Position numbers and translations under genes: made by a program. This document shows, piece after piece, positions 1-9,066 of a stretch of 64,000 nt of DNA. Origin of the DNA: Chryseosolibacter sp036402115 (GTDB lineage: Bacteria > Bacteroidota > Bacteroidia > Cytophagales > Cyclobacteriaceae); the NCBI GenBank assembly GCA_036402115.1, contig DASWTM010000021.1, positions 1 to 64,000 on the forward strand. Reading direction: 5' to 3'. The notes beneath the pieces are model-generated. The model saw nothing but the letters and a program-made list of their open reading frames with translations. It searched no databases and was not told the origin of the DNA. Numbering within the stretch: position 1 is the stretch's first letter; each line of letters begins with the position of its first letter.

Positions 1-9
1 AAACCTGCC

Positions 10-42
10 TTTAGAAAAAGTCCCTCCCCCTCGTTATCTTTG
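10..42 (+). promoter_or_regulatory. Candidate Bacteroidota promoter for ileS
   Basis: A TATCTTTG box at 35-42 matches the Bacteroidota minus-7 consensus TAnnTTTG. A TTTA at 10-13 lies 21 nt upstream and could be a weak minus-33 box. The predicted transcript would start about 20 nt before the ileS ATG at 69. The call rests only on consensus match and position. Confidence 0.45.
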
Positions 43-68
43 CCCCCTTATTATATTTTTCTCAGGCT

Positions 69-3000
69 ATGGCCAGTAACTACAAGGAATACAGGGATTT
101 GAACTTTGCCAAGATCGCGGAAGAGATGCTCGAATTTTGGAAAAAAGAGCAGATTTTCGAGAAGTCGGTTAGCAATCGCGAGGGCGCTAAGTCATTTACG
201 TTCTACGAAGGACCTCCTTCTGCGAACGGCACACCCGGTATTCACCACGTGATGGCCAGAACGGTAAAAGATATCTTCTGCCGCTTCAAGACGCTTGAAG
301 GTTTCCAGGTAAAGCGCAAGGGCGGCTGGGATACCCACGGCCTGCCGGTAGAACTGCAAGTGGAAAAGCTTCTCGGCATCACAAAAGATGATATCGGAAA
401 GAAAATATCGATCGAGGAGTACAACAACAAGTGCCGCGAGACGGTAATGATGTATAAAGATCAATGGGACGACCTGACAACCAAAATGGGTTACTGGGTT
501 GACCTGAAAAATCCCTACATCACATACGAAAAAGAATACATTGAGTCATTGTGGTGGATCTTGAAGCAATTCTACGACAAGGGATTGTTGTATAAAGGCT
601 ACACCATTCAGCCATACTCGCCTTCCGATGGTACCGGACTTAGCTCTCATGAGTTGAATCAGCCGGGCTGTTACAAGGAAGTGAAAGACACTTCGATTGT
701 GGCGCAATTCAAGGTGAAGAAAGATGCGAAGTCTGATTATCTGTTCAAGGGCAGTCATGGCGATGTTTTCATTCTCGCCTGGACGACCACTCCGTGGACC
801 CTTCCCTCAAACACAGCACTCGCTGTTGGAGAGAAGATCAAATACGTTCTCGTCAACACATTCAACCCTTACACCTTTAAGCCGGTAAGTGTTGTCCTGG
901 CGAAAGACCTCTTAGGAAAATATTTCGCTGAGAAGAACAAGGATCTTAAGCTTGAAGATTACAAGCCAGGTGACAAAGCAATTCCTTACCAAATCGTCAA
1001 TGAGTTTTCAGGCAAGGATCTCGTTGGCGTTCGCTACGAACAACTGATGCCATACCTTCAGCCATTGACCGATGTTGATAAGGCGTTCCAGGTTGTCGCG
1101 GGTGATTTTGTTACAACGGAAGATGGTACCGGTGTTGTTCATACCTCACCAACGTTTGGTGCAGACGACTTCCGCGTAGCGAAGCAGAATGGAATTCCAG
1201 CGTTGACATTGAGAGATGAAGCAGGCAACGAAGTCCCTACTGTCGACAAGAAGGGGAAGTTCGTTACACCGATCGGTGAAAAGCTGAAAGAAGGCGTTGC
1301 GAAATTCAAGATCAAGACACACAAGCCTCTTGGTGCCGATGATTTCTATGTGAAGAACTATACCGATGAAGATGAAAGCCATCCGGATTACAAGACCACG
1401 GACGTGATCATCTCCATCATCCTGAAAGAAGAGAATAAGGCGTTTGACGTTCGCAAATACGAGCACACGTATCCGCACTCGTGGAGAACGGACAAACCTG
1501 TGTTGTACTATCCACTTGATGCGTGGTTCATCAAGACTACGGCATTAAAAGATAAAATGGTGGAGCTTAACAAAACGATCAACTGGAAGCCCGAGTCCAC
1601 GGGAACCGGTCGTTTTGGAAACTGGTTGGAAAACCTTGTCGACTGGAACCTTTCGCGTTCACGCTACTGGGGAACTCCACTTCCGATCTGGAGAAGCAAG
1701 GATGGCAGAGAAGAGATTTGTATCGGCTCCCTCGAGCAATTGAATAAAGAAATTGAAAAATCCATCGGGAAGGGATTGATGAAGAAATCTCCAATCGAAA
1801 AAGGAGATCTTCACAGGCCGTATGTTGATGAGGTAATTCTTGTCAGCGCATCGGGTCAGCCGATGTATCGCGAAACAGACCTCATCGATGTGTGGTTTGA
1901 TTCGGGTGCCATGCCGTATGCGCAGTGGCATTACCCGTTTGAAAACGCCAACGTCTTCGAGCAAAATTATCCCGCTGACTTCATCGCAGAAGGCGTTGAT
2001 CAGACACGCGGATGGTTTTTCACCCTTCACGCCATTGCAGTGATGCTGAGCGAATCAAGCGATGCTATCAAGGCGGTCAACAAAAAAGTTGGAAACGGTG
2101 GTGTTGCGTTTAAGAACGTCATCTCTAACGGTCTTGTCCTCGACAAGGATGGAAACAAAATGTCGAAGCGCAAAGGTAACGTGGTGAATCCGTTCGAAGC
2201 CTTGTCAACGTATGGCGCGGATGTTGTGCGTTGGTACATGATTGAAAACGCTCCACCTTGGGATAACCTGAAATTCGATTTTGATGGAATCGTGGAAACC
2301 CAACGCAGGTTCTTCGGGACGCTTCTCAATACGTACTCGTTCTTCGCGTTGTATGCGAACATTGATGGATTCGTAAAAGATGAAATGAATCTCGGTGACG
2401 AGAAGCATCTCACCAACCTCGACCGCTGGATCCTTTCCAAACTCCAGACATTGACGGCCGAAGTCACAAGAGCATACGAAGAATACGAGCCAACAAAGGC
2501 AGCACGTGCGATCCAGAATTTCGTTAACGATCACCTTTCAAACTGGTACGTTCGATTAAATCGTAAGCGCTTTTGGAAAGGCGAAATGACGGCTGATAAG
2601 AAAGCGGCCTACGAAACACTTTATGAGTGTATCCTGGTGACGGCTCAATTGATGTCGCCTATCGCACCGTTCTTCAGCGACTGGTTGTATAAGAACCTGA
2701 CGGATAACATTCGCGCGGCAGCGATCAAAAACAATACTCCGCTTCGTTTTGCGTCTATCCACCTGACACAGCTGACGAAAGCTGAGACAAACAGGGTTGA
2801 CGAACATCTTGAGAAATCAATGGACTATGCGCAGCGTATCTGCTCACTTGTTCACTCGATCCGCAAAAACAGTAAGATCAAGGTTCGTACACCTTTGAAG
2901 AAAATTTTATTACCTGTCATTGATGAGTCGTTTGCCACCCGTATAAAAACGGTCGAGGAAATTATCCTTGCCGAGGTGAACGTAAAGGCAATTGAATATA

Positions 3001-3539
3001 TTGACGACACCTCCGGCATCGTGGTGAAGAAGGTGAAACCAAATCTTCCTAAGCTTGGAAAACAATATGGTCCCAAGATGAAGGAAGTTTCGGGAGTGAT
3101 CGGCTCAATGACGAAAGACGAAATCGCTGCGATTGAAAAGACCGGAAAACTTTCGAAGGGCGGATTTGATCTTACGGTGGAGGACGTGCTGATCAGCTCT
3201 GAAGATATTCCCGGTTGGGCGGTTGCTACCGAAGGAGGCATTACCGTTGCGTTGGATATCAACATCACCGATGATCTTAAACGCGAAGGAATTGCACGTG
3301 ATTTTGTCAATCGCGTTCAGAACCTGCGTAAAGACATGGGATTGGAAGTGCTCGATAAAATCGGCATTGAAGTTGAAAAAGATGGCGAGGTTGTAACGGC
3401 TGCGCTAACGGAATTTAAGGAATATATCAGTGTAGAAACACAGGCGCTTAGTCTTGAATTAAAGGAGAAGGTTTCCGGTGCTTCCGATGTTGATATGGAT
3501 GAGTTCCAGCTGAAAGTTAAAATTAGTGTTAAAAAATAG
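69..3539 (+). CDS. ileS: Isoleucyl-tRNA synthetase, long type-2 form (IleS2)
   Basis: Charges tRNA-Ile with isoleucine in the cytoplasm. The 1156-residue product is a class I synthetase of the long, eukaryote-like type. The N-terminal EGPPSANGTPG motif leads into the ATP-binding signature, followed by GWDTHGLPVE, the CP1 editing domain (roughly residues 200-470), a KMSKR loop near 697-701 and an anticodon-binding region after about residue 770. The ATP signature at residues 57-60 reads G-I-H-H rather than the usual H-x-G-H. Type-2 enzymes are associated with low mupirocin sensitivity. The ATG at 69 is the first possible start and follows a promoter-like box. lspA follows after a few bases and may be co-transcribed. 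The family assignment is very secure. Confidence 0.97.
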   Translation: MASNYKEYRDLNFAKIAEEMLEFWKKEQIFEKSVSNREGAKSFTFYEGPPSANGTPGIHHVMARTVKDIFCRFKTLEGFQVKRKGGWDTHGLPVELQVEKLLGITKDDIGKKISIEEYNNKCRETVMMYKDQWDDLTTKMGYWVDLKNPYITYEKEYIESLWWILKQFYDKGLLYKGYTIQPYSPSDGTGLSSHELNQPGCYKEVKDTSIVAQFKVKKDAKSDYLFKGSHGDVFILAWTTTPWTLPSNTALAVGEKIKYVLVNTFNPYTFKPVSVVLAKDLLGKYFAEKNKDLKLEDYKPGDKAIPYQIVNEFSGKDLVGVRYEQLMPYLQPLTDVDKAFQVVAGDFVTTEDGTGVVHTSPTFGADDFRVAKQNGIPALTLRDEAGNEVPTVDKKGKFVTPIGEKLKEGVAKFKIKTHKPLGADDFYVKNYTDEDESHPDYKTTDVIISIILKEENKAFDVRKYEHTYPHSWRTDKPVLYYPLDAWFIKTTALKDKMVELNKTINWKPESTGTGRFGNWLENLVDWNLSRSRYWGTPLPIWRSKDGREEICIGSLEQLNKEIEKSIGKGLMKKSPIEKGDLHRPYVDEVILVSASGQPMYRETDLIDVWFDSGAMPYAQWHYPFENANVFEQNYPADFIAEGVDQTRGWFFTLHAIAVMLSESSDAIKAVNKKVGNGGVAFKNVISNGLVLDKDGNKMSKRKGNVVNPFEALSTYGADVVRWYMIENAPPWDNLKFDFDGIVETQRRFFGTLLNTYSFFALYANIDGFVKDEMNLGDEKHLTNLDRWILSKLQTLTAEVTRAYEEYEPTKAARAIQNFVNDHLSNWYVRLNRKRFWKGEMTADKKAAYETLYECILVTAQLMSPIAPFFSDWLYKNLTDNIRAAAIKNNTPLRFASIHLTQLTKAETNRVDEHLEKSMDYAQRICSLVHSIRKNSKIKVRTPLKKILLPVIDESFATRIKTVEEIILAEVNVKAIEYIDDTSGIVVKKVKPNLPKLGKQYGPKMKEVSGVIGSMTKDEIAAIEKTGKLSKGGFDLTVEDVLISSEDIPGWAVATEGGITVALDINITDDLKREGIARDFVNRVQNLRKDMGLEVLDKIGIEVEKDGEVVTAALTEFKEYISVETQALSLELKEKVSGASDVDMDEFQLKVKISVKK

Positions 3540-3574
3540 CCGGGTTGTCAAGCAATCCATTTTTTGAGAATCGG

Positions 3575-4279
3575 ATGAAGGTCTACAAATATTTCCTGAT
3601 CGCTTTAATCGTAATTATCATCGACCAGACAACCAAGCTGCTGGTGCATGAGCATATGTACCTTCATCAGGAGATCAACGTCATTGGCGACTGGTTCCGA
3701 CTTCACTATCTGTTGAACCCGGGGATGGCGTTCGGTATTCGCTGGAACAATGAGTTCGGAAAACTCGCCCTAACTGTCTTCCGCATTGGTGCGATGTTCG
3801 GTATTGGTTACTACCTCTGGAAAATGGCAACGAGAGATGCGCACACCGGCTTCCTCTGGTGCATGGCATTAATTCTTGGCGGAGCTGTGGGGAATGTGAT
3901 CGACAGTACGTTCTATGGTGTGCTGCTCAACAATCATCCCGTTGGATCACCAACGCCTTGGTTCCATGGGCAGGTGATCGACATGCTGTTCTTCCCGATT
4001 TTCGAATTCTATGTACCTGAATGGGTTCCGTTCAAAGGGGGAGAATACTTCCTATTCTTCAGCCCTGTATTTAACATCGCAGATTCTTCCATCTTCGTGG
4101 GCGTGGTGATCATCCTCATCTGGCAACGAAGATTCTTCAAGGTGCATCATGATGAGCATGACGAAGTTCACGCGGACGCTACGCCAAGCGTAATCAGTCC
4201 CTCAGACCAGAGCATAATCGCTCCCGAATCGACCACTTCCCGTCCTGACGCTGCAAAAGATTCCGAAACACCTGCGTAA
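3575..4279 (+). CDS. lspA: Lipoprotein signal peptidase (signal peptidase II)
   Basis: Cleaves signal peptides of diacylglyceryl-modified prolipoproteins in the inner membrane. The 234-residue reading has four hydrophobic segments. The two catalytic aspartates of this family fit D110 in GNVIDS and D170 in FNIADSS. The frame is open from a TTG at 3545, but the ATG at 3575 gives the expected short cytoplasmic start before the first membrane helix, so I chose it. The protein is longer than most LspA: it has an insertion between the catalytic motifs and a hydrophilic, His/Asp-rich C-terminal tail of about 45 residues that looks disordered. It lies directly downstream of ileS, an adjacency seen in many bacteria. 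Confidence 0.93.
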   Translation: MKVYKYFLIALIVIIIDQTTKLLVHEHMYLHQEINVIGDWFRLHYLLNPGMAFGIRWNNEFGKLALTVFRIGAMFGIGYYLWKMATRDAHTGFLWCMALILGGAVGNVIDSTFYGVLLNNHPVGSPTPWFHGQVIDMLFFPIFEFYVPEWVPFKGGEYFLFFSPVFNIADSSIFVGVVIILIWQRRFFKVHHDEHDEVHADATPSVISPSDQSIIAPESTTSRPDAAKDSETPA

Positions 4280-4417
4280 GCCAAAGAAGGTACTCTTTTT
4301 CCGTTCACAAGAAAAAACTCATTCTTGAAAAACGGTCGTTAGCCAAATTCATTATTCTTCTTACTTTTAGGGATTAATTTACTTTAACCTTTACTTAAAC
4401 CCTTAACCTGGAAGATA

Positions 4418-5938
4418 ATGAGTTTGTTTATTAAGAAACCTTTGGCCCAGTTGATTGAGCAGGCTGGTGATGCTAATAAAGGGCTGAAGCGAACCCTGGG
4501 TGCTGGTAATCTTGTAGCACTTGGAATTGGTGCGATTATCGGAGCCGGACTTTTCGTACGTACCGCTGCCGCTGCCGGTGAAGTAGCTGGCCCTGCAGTT
4601 GTTGTTTCCTTCATCATCGCTGCGGTGGGTTGCGCGTTCGCGGGATTGTGTTACGCAGAGTTTGCTTCCATGATTCCTATCGCGGGTAGTGCATATACCT
4701 ATGCTTACGCCACCATGGGTGAACTTGTAGCGTGGATTATCGGCTGGGCACTTGTTCTTGAATATGCGCTCGGTGCGGCAACCGTATCCATCGCGTGGAG
4801 TGAATACCTTAATAACTTGCTCGGAGGTGCAATACCGTTCTCGTTCAGTCACTCACCATTTGAATACCTGGTGAGCAGAAGCATCAACGGTGTAATGACA
4901 AACGTATCAACGGAAGAAATTCTTGCAGGAGATACAATCGTCTCTCAGGGAATCATTAATGCACCTGCTCTTCTGATCCTTTTAATTCTGACCCTTGTAC
5001 TGATCAAAGGAACTTCTGAATCTGCCGGTTTGAATGCGGTTATCGTTTTTGTTAAAGTAACGATCGTATTGATCTTCATCGCTCTCGGATGGAGTTTCAT
5101 CAATCCTGACAACTATACGCCTTTCACAATCCCTGCAGGAACGCCTGGCCACGAGGAAGCGCGTGAGCACGGATGGCTTGGTGTACTCGGTGGCGCGGGT
5201 ATCGTGTTCTTCGCCTTCATTGGCTTCGATGCTGTATCGACTGCTGCACAGGAAGCAAAGAATCCAAAGCGTGACATGCCTATTGGTATCCTCGGTTCAC
5301 TCGTAGTTTGTACAATCCTTTATGTGTTGTTCTCTTATGTATTGACCGGTATCGCTAACTGGCAGGAGTTTAAGACAGTCGGAAAAGAAGCATCCGTTGC
5401 TTACGCAATCAAGACGTACATGCAAGGTTACGGATGGCTTGAGAAAGGAATCAGTATTGCGATCCTTGCCGGATTCTCTTCCGTGATCCTCGCCATGTTG
5501 TTCGGACAGTCACGTGTCTTCTACTCGATGTCAAAAGATGGATTGATTCCAAAAGTGTTTGCAGAACTTCATCCAAAGTTCCGTACTCCTTATAAATCCA
5601 ACATGATCTTGTTTGTGTTTGTTGGTTTGTTTGCCGGATTCGTTCCTGGAAGCATGGCTGGTGACCTGACAAGTATCGGAACACTCTTCGCCTTCGTACT
5701 CGTGTGCGTTGGTGTGTGGATCATGCGTGTGAAGAATCCTGAGATCCCTCGTGCATTTAAAACTCCACTTGTTCCACTTGTGCCGATCTTAGGTATCCTC
5801 GTATGCTCAGCGATGATTGCGTACCTCGATCCTACAACTATTCAAGTAGCGGTGATCTGGATGATTGTTGGTTTGGTGATTTACTTCGCCTACAGCAAGA
5901 GCAGAAGTAACCTGCGCAACGGCAGAAACGAATCATAA
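4418..5938 (+). CDS. Amino acid permease, APC superfamily (cationic amino-acid transporter type)
   Basis: A polytopic inner-membrane transporter of 506 residues with about 12 to 14 hydrophobic segments. The N-terminus carries the APC signature GIGAIIGAGLFVRTA in helix 1 (about residues 36-52), and the FAFIGFDAVSTAAQEAKNP segment in the middle is typical of the CAT/YfnA subgroup. By family it would import amino acids with protons; the substrate cannot be read from sequence. It stands alone: 138 nt separate it from lspA, and a strong intrinsic terminator follows 20 nt after the stop. The ATG at 4418 immediately precedes a short cytoplasmic N-terminus. Confidence 0.9.
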   Translation: MSLFIKKPLAQLIEQAGDANKGLKRTLGAGNLVALGIGAIIGAGLFVRTAAAAGEVAGPAVVVSFIIAAVGCAFAGLCYAEFASMIPIAGSAYTYAYATMGELVAWIIGWALVLEYALGAATVSIAWSEYLNNLLGGAIPFSFSHSPFEYLVSRSINGVMTNVSTEEILAGDTIVSQGIINAPALLILLILTLVLIKGTSESAGLNAVIVFVKVTIVLIFIALGWSFINPDNYTPFTIPAGTPGHEEAREHGWLGVLGGAGIVFFAFIGFDAVSTAAQEAKNPKRDMPIGILGSLVVCTILYVLFSYVLTGIANWQEFKTVGKEASVAYAIKTYMQGYGWLEKGISIAILAGFSSVILAMLFGQSRVFYSMSKDGLIPKVFAELHPKFRTPYKSNMILFVFVGLFAGFVPGSMAGDLTSIGTLFAFVLVCVGVWIMRVKNPEIPRAFKTPLVPLVPILGILVCSAMIAYLDPTTIQVAVIWMIVGLVIYFAYSKSRSNLRNGRNES

Positions 5939-5956
5939 AATTTCTACCTAAACCTT

Positions 5957-5987
5957 AAAAACCCTGGCAGCGATGCCGGGGTTTTTT
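5957..5987 (+). terminator. Intrinsic terminator after the permease gene
   Basis: Left arm AAAACCCTGGCA and right arm TGCCGGGGTTTT pair around a GCGA loop (5970-5973). The stem is about 12 bp with one G-T wobble and runs into six Ts. It lies 20 nt after the permease stop codon. Confidence 0.9.
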
Positions 5988-6294
5988 GTTGCCAACTCAT
6001 TCTCAGCCCTTCTCTCAAGGGCTAGTCTATGCAAACAAGTCTATGGAGATTTTTTGTCAAGTTCCGGTAATTCCATAGCGTAACATTGCGAGCATAGCGT
6101 CCCTGCGGTAAAAGCCAACCAAGTTGGCTGATAACTTCGACTACGAAGCACGATGAAGTCTGTCACGAATTGGCTTTGACAACTATTTAATTGTTGCAAG
6201 GTGTGTCCAGCTTTCTTTCCCGTAATGACGTGGTAGGAACGCTATGTTCCGCAATGAGGTGCCTGGCACCCCGGCCTCCCGGCTCCCCGGCAAC
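5988..6294. other. Non-coding interval between permease terminator and ccmF stop
   Basis: No convincing gene is visible in these 307 nt. Short open frames here have no recognisable product. The interval contains the inverted-repeat element described at 6084-6256, and two further short palindromes: GGAAC/GTTCC at 6236-6250 (inside the right arm of the element) and GGTGC/GCACC at 6258-6270. Nothing else is supported. Confidence 0.6.
6084..6256. repeat. 173-nt inverted-repeat element with internal hairpins
   Basis: The left arm (6084-6104, beginning CATTGCGAGCATAGCG) reappears inverted as the right arm (6235-6256, ending CGCAATG). The arms are about 21 nt with only a few differences. Between them lie a 7-bp perfect hairpin with loop CAA (6113-6129) and CTTCG-ACTA-CGAAG (6135-6148). 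The layout resembles a miniature inverted-repeat or REP-like element, or a structured RNA. No transposase is nearby. Confidence 0.6.
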
Positions 6295-8847
6295 CTACTC
6301 CAGCCCCTTCTCTTTCATCAACCTGAATTCTCTGATCCTTCTTACCATTGCAATAGTAAATCCGGCCATGAGCACAAGTGTTCCAATCCAGAGCACGTTA
6401 ATGAATGGTTTCTCAAAAGCTTTTAGCACGATCCAATCTTTCTGGCGTGTGTTAATGCCAACGGTGAACTGACCAGTCTCTGGATGGATATTCATCAGCG
6501 TCAAGCGCACACCGAGGTCTTTGATCTCATGGGGAATTCTTCCTACCATGCGGTTGCGGATGATGAAGATCGGTTCTGCTTTGTAGTCGCGATACTCACC
6601 TTTTACAGTGATCGATGCCTTTACAGCAACATCTGCCGAGTCAAGACTTACGCTTCCTACCTGGAAGATGCGTTCAACATTTTCAAGAACACAAACGTAG
6701 TCATTGGCGAAGAACTGTTGATTGGCGCTGATCTTCATTTCCTCTGTATCACTCCATTCCACTTCGTCAGAAGGTGTGCGGCTCACTACGTGTGCATACA
6801 AGTCTTTTGTTGCGTCACGCTTGATATCAGGAGAGGCAGCGTTACCCATCGTTGGATTATCCTGGATCCGAGGATACAGCGTGTGCGTCTTTCCTTTGGC
6901 ATTTGTAAGGACGATCTCGAAATATTTGTTCTCGGGGAAAATCTCGAACGTGTCTTTTGCTTTGTAGAGAAGCTCATTCTCGTGAAGGATATCCTCCTTC
7001 GCGACCACGCGGTATGGATCATCCGTTTGTTCAACGGCATCCATGCTTACGTAACCTGCTTTGTCTCTCGGCTCGAGACGTTCTCCACGGTATTCGATTT
7101 TATAATTAGCCATGGTGCGTGGCTCATTCACGAACAGCAGAAGGTTTTCGCGGTTGAATTCATCGCTTACCTCGCGTGAGATTAGCATTCCTGTGTTATT
7201 CAACGAAACAACTTTCGAATATCCTGACGAAAACATAATTCCGACCAGCATCATTCCCACGCCAATGTGGGAGACCGCACCACCTGAAAGTGTCGGGCTT
7301 GACTTGAGTAGGGATATCAGGATTTTCGCATTCGCGATGATCGTGAACAATCCTGCGAAGAGAATTACCAGGTAAGAAGGTTTTTGAATCGACTCGCTTC
7401 CTTCTGTGAAGATGAGAAACTGGAGAATGACCAGGAAAGAAATGGCTGTAATGATGAGTGGAGTCAATAGCTCCTTGCCCAGCACTTTCGCATCCATTTT
7501 TTTCCACCAGAAGAATTGTCCGACTGCAGATAGCAACGCTACGGCTACTGCAAACCACAATTGAAATTTCGTATAGAATCCAACCTGGTCGGCAGGTGGT
7601 GCCATGTTCGATGCCATACCGAATGATTTGACGATTGAGTTCCACACAGGTATAGAAGTCGGCATCAGCACTTGGAAGCCCATGAGGCACAATACAAGCG
7701 TCCCAACGAAAATCCAGAACTCCCGGGAGTAAGTAGAAACTTCTTTTTCGCTTGATGGAATTTCTTTCCACCGAACCACAGCGAGTACGAGCGCAATAAC
7801 GAGGAAGAAAAGCAGATAGAGAAGGAGTTGTCCTGAAAGCCCGAGATCCGTGAACGAGTGAACGGACGACTCACCTAAAATTCCGCTTCGAGTCAAAAAT
7901 GTTGAATACAGAATCAATACAAACACCGAGATCACAAGAATGATTGAAGCCTTCAAGGCTGTCTCACTGTTCTTGTATGTGATCATGGTATGGATCGCGG
8001 CAACGAGAATTAGCCAGGGAACATAGATCGCGTTTTCCACCGGATCCCAGTTCCAATAGCCACCGAAGTTCAGTGTTTCATAGGCCCAATATCCTCCCAT
8101 CAAAATTCCTAATCCCAGCACGGCTGCTGCGAAGAGTGCCCATGGTAACGTTGGACGAACCCATTCGCGGTAGCGTTTCAGCCACAAGCCAGCGATACAA
8201 AACGAGAACGGTACAAGCGTAGCAGCGAAGCCAAGGAACAGTGTTGGCGGGTGAATCACCATCCAATAGTTTTGGAGAAGGGGATTCAAACCTGTTCCGT
8301 CATTCGGAATAAATTCGGGATTCGATTTGAAGATGGGTGCCTGCTGCATCACATCGCGTAACAAAATGAAAGGCGAGCTTCCGATTCGAAATTCTGTGTA
8401 AGGAAGAACTACGCCCAGGATCATCGAGCCGAGGAATGCCTGCACGAGCGCAAACACGGTCATCACAGGAGCTTCCCAGAATTTGTTCGTGTGAATGAGA
8501 ATGATGCCGAGTGCGGCATGCCAGAACAACCACAACAGAAAACTTCCTTCCTGGCCATTCCAAAATGTAGATATTAGATAGTGAGTGGGTAACTTCTTAT
8601 CGGAGTAGCTGTACGCGTAGTGGTACTCGAAGTAGTGATTCGCAATAATGATAAACAGTGTCACGGTGATGCCGATCACCGAAAATGCATGCGCGTAAAA
8701 AGCAACACGTCCATTGAGTAACCATTGTTTCTTTGTGTCGAGGTTTTCGGTGATAGTGGCCTTGAAGTACGAGAAGGCCGTAACAAGCGAGCCAATGAAA
8801 GCCGTGATAACGAACATGTGACCGAGGTCACCAACAAAATAATGCAT
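6295..8847 (-). CDS. ccmF: Cytochrome c biogenesis heme lyase subunit CcmF
   Basis: Inner-membrane protein of cytochrome c maturation that receives heme from holo-CcmE and takes part in attaching it to apocytochrome CXXCH motifs. The 850-residue product has many membrane helices. The tryptophan-rich WWD signature lies near residues 250-273 (GGYWNWDPVENA), with WMVIHPPTLFLGF near 195-207. A large soluble domain of about 250 residues follows the last central helices and one more helix ends the protein, as in long CcmF forms of Bacteroidota. The ATG at 8847 begins at the first membrane segment. Its partners ccmB, ccmC and ccmE are on the same strand but are separated from it by gmd and fcl. Confidence 0.93.
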   Translation of the reverse strand: MHYFVGDLGHMFVITAFIGSLVTAFSYFKATITENLDTKKQWLLNGRVAFYAHAFSVIGITVTLFIIIANHYFEYHYAYSYSDKKLPTHYLISTFWNGQEGSFLLWLFWHAALGIILIHTNKFWEAPVMTVFALVQAFLGSMILGVVLPYTEFRIGSSPFILLRDVMQQAPIFKSNPEFIPNDGTGLNPLLQNYWMVIHPPTLFLGFAATLVPFSFCIAGLWLKRYREWVRPTLPWALFAAAVLGLGILMGGYWAYETLNFGGYWNWDPVENAIYVPWLILVAAIHTMITYKNSETALKASIILVISVFVLILYSTFLTRSGILGESSVHSFTDLGLSGQLLLYLLFFLVIALVLAVVRWKEIPSSEKEVSTYSREFWIFVGTLVLCLMGFQVLMPTSIPVWNSIVKSFGMASNMAPPADQVGFYTKFQLWFAVAVALLSAVGQFFWWKKMDAKVLGKELLTPLIITAISFLVILQFLIFTEGSESIQKPSYLVILFAGLFTIIANAKILISLLKSSPTLSGGAVSHIGVGMMLVGIMFSSGYSKVVSLNNTGMLISREVSDEFNRENLLLFVNEPRTMANYKIEYRGERLEPRDKAGYVSMDAVEQTDDPYRVVAKEDILHENELLYKAKDTFEIFPENKYFEIVLTNAKGKTHTLYPRIQDNPTMGNAASPDIKRDATKDLYAHVVSRTPSDEVEWSDTEEMKISANQQFFANDYVCVLENVERIFQVGSVSLDSADVAVKASITVKGEYRDYKAEPIFIIRNRMVGRIPHEIKDLGVRLTLMNIHPETGQFTVGINTRQKDWIVLKAFEKPFINVLWIGTLVLMAGFTIAMVRRIREFRLMKEKGLE

Positions 8848-8888
8848 AGTGTAAAGCGAAATGCCGGTTTACCGGCTTAAAAACGATT

Positions 8889-8896
8889 CAAAATTA
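8889..8896 (-). promoter_or_regulatory. Candidate minus-7 box for ccmF
   Basis: On the minus strand this reads TAATTTTG, a full match to TAnnTTTG, 42 nt upstream of the ccmF ATG. No good minus-33 box was seen. The predicted leader contains a GCCGGT-TT-ACCGGC palindrome (8863-8876). Confidence 0.4.
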
Positions 8897-9037
8897 GCAC
8901 AGAAATCGGATCCTGTCAGTATTATTCCATCAATCACGATTCATTGGCAGAACGCTAACTTCTGGTAAATAATTACACGAAAATCCTAAGAAAGCAACCT
9001 CTTTTGGTGCAGATGCTGGAATTAGATTGGAAAGTTA

Positions 9038-9045
9038 TATTTTTG
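9038..9045 (+). promoter_or_regulatory. Candidate minus-7 box for gmd
   Basis: TATTTTTG matches TAnnTTTG 21 nt before the ATG at 9067. No minus-33 box stands at the usual spacing. Its position argues against translation starting at the earlier GTG at 9004. Confidence 0.45.
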
Positions 9046-9066
9046 CAGTCCTCTTTTATTGATGAA

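Noticed and set aside
2027..2534. Open frames on the minus strand inside ileS
   Set aside because: They are antisense to a well-conserved synthetase and show no recognisable product.
6484..7179. 231-residue open frame on the plus strand inside ccmF
   Set aside because: It lies wholly within the secure ccmF gene on the other strand and has no family-like motif.
9004..9066. Earlier GTG start for gmd
   Set aside because: It would add 21 residues not seen in the family and would place the TATTTTTG promoter box within the coding region.
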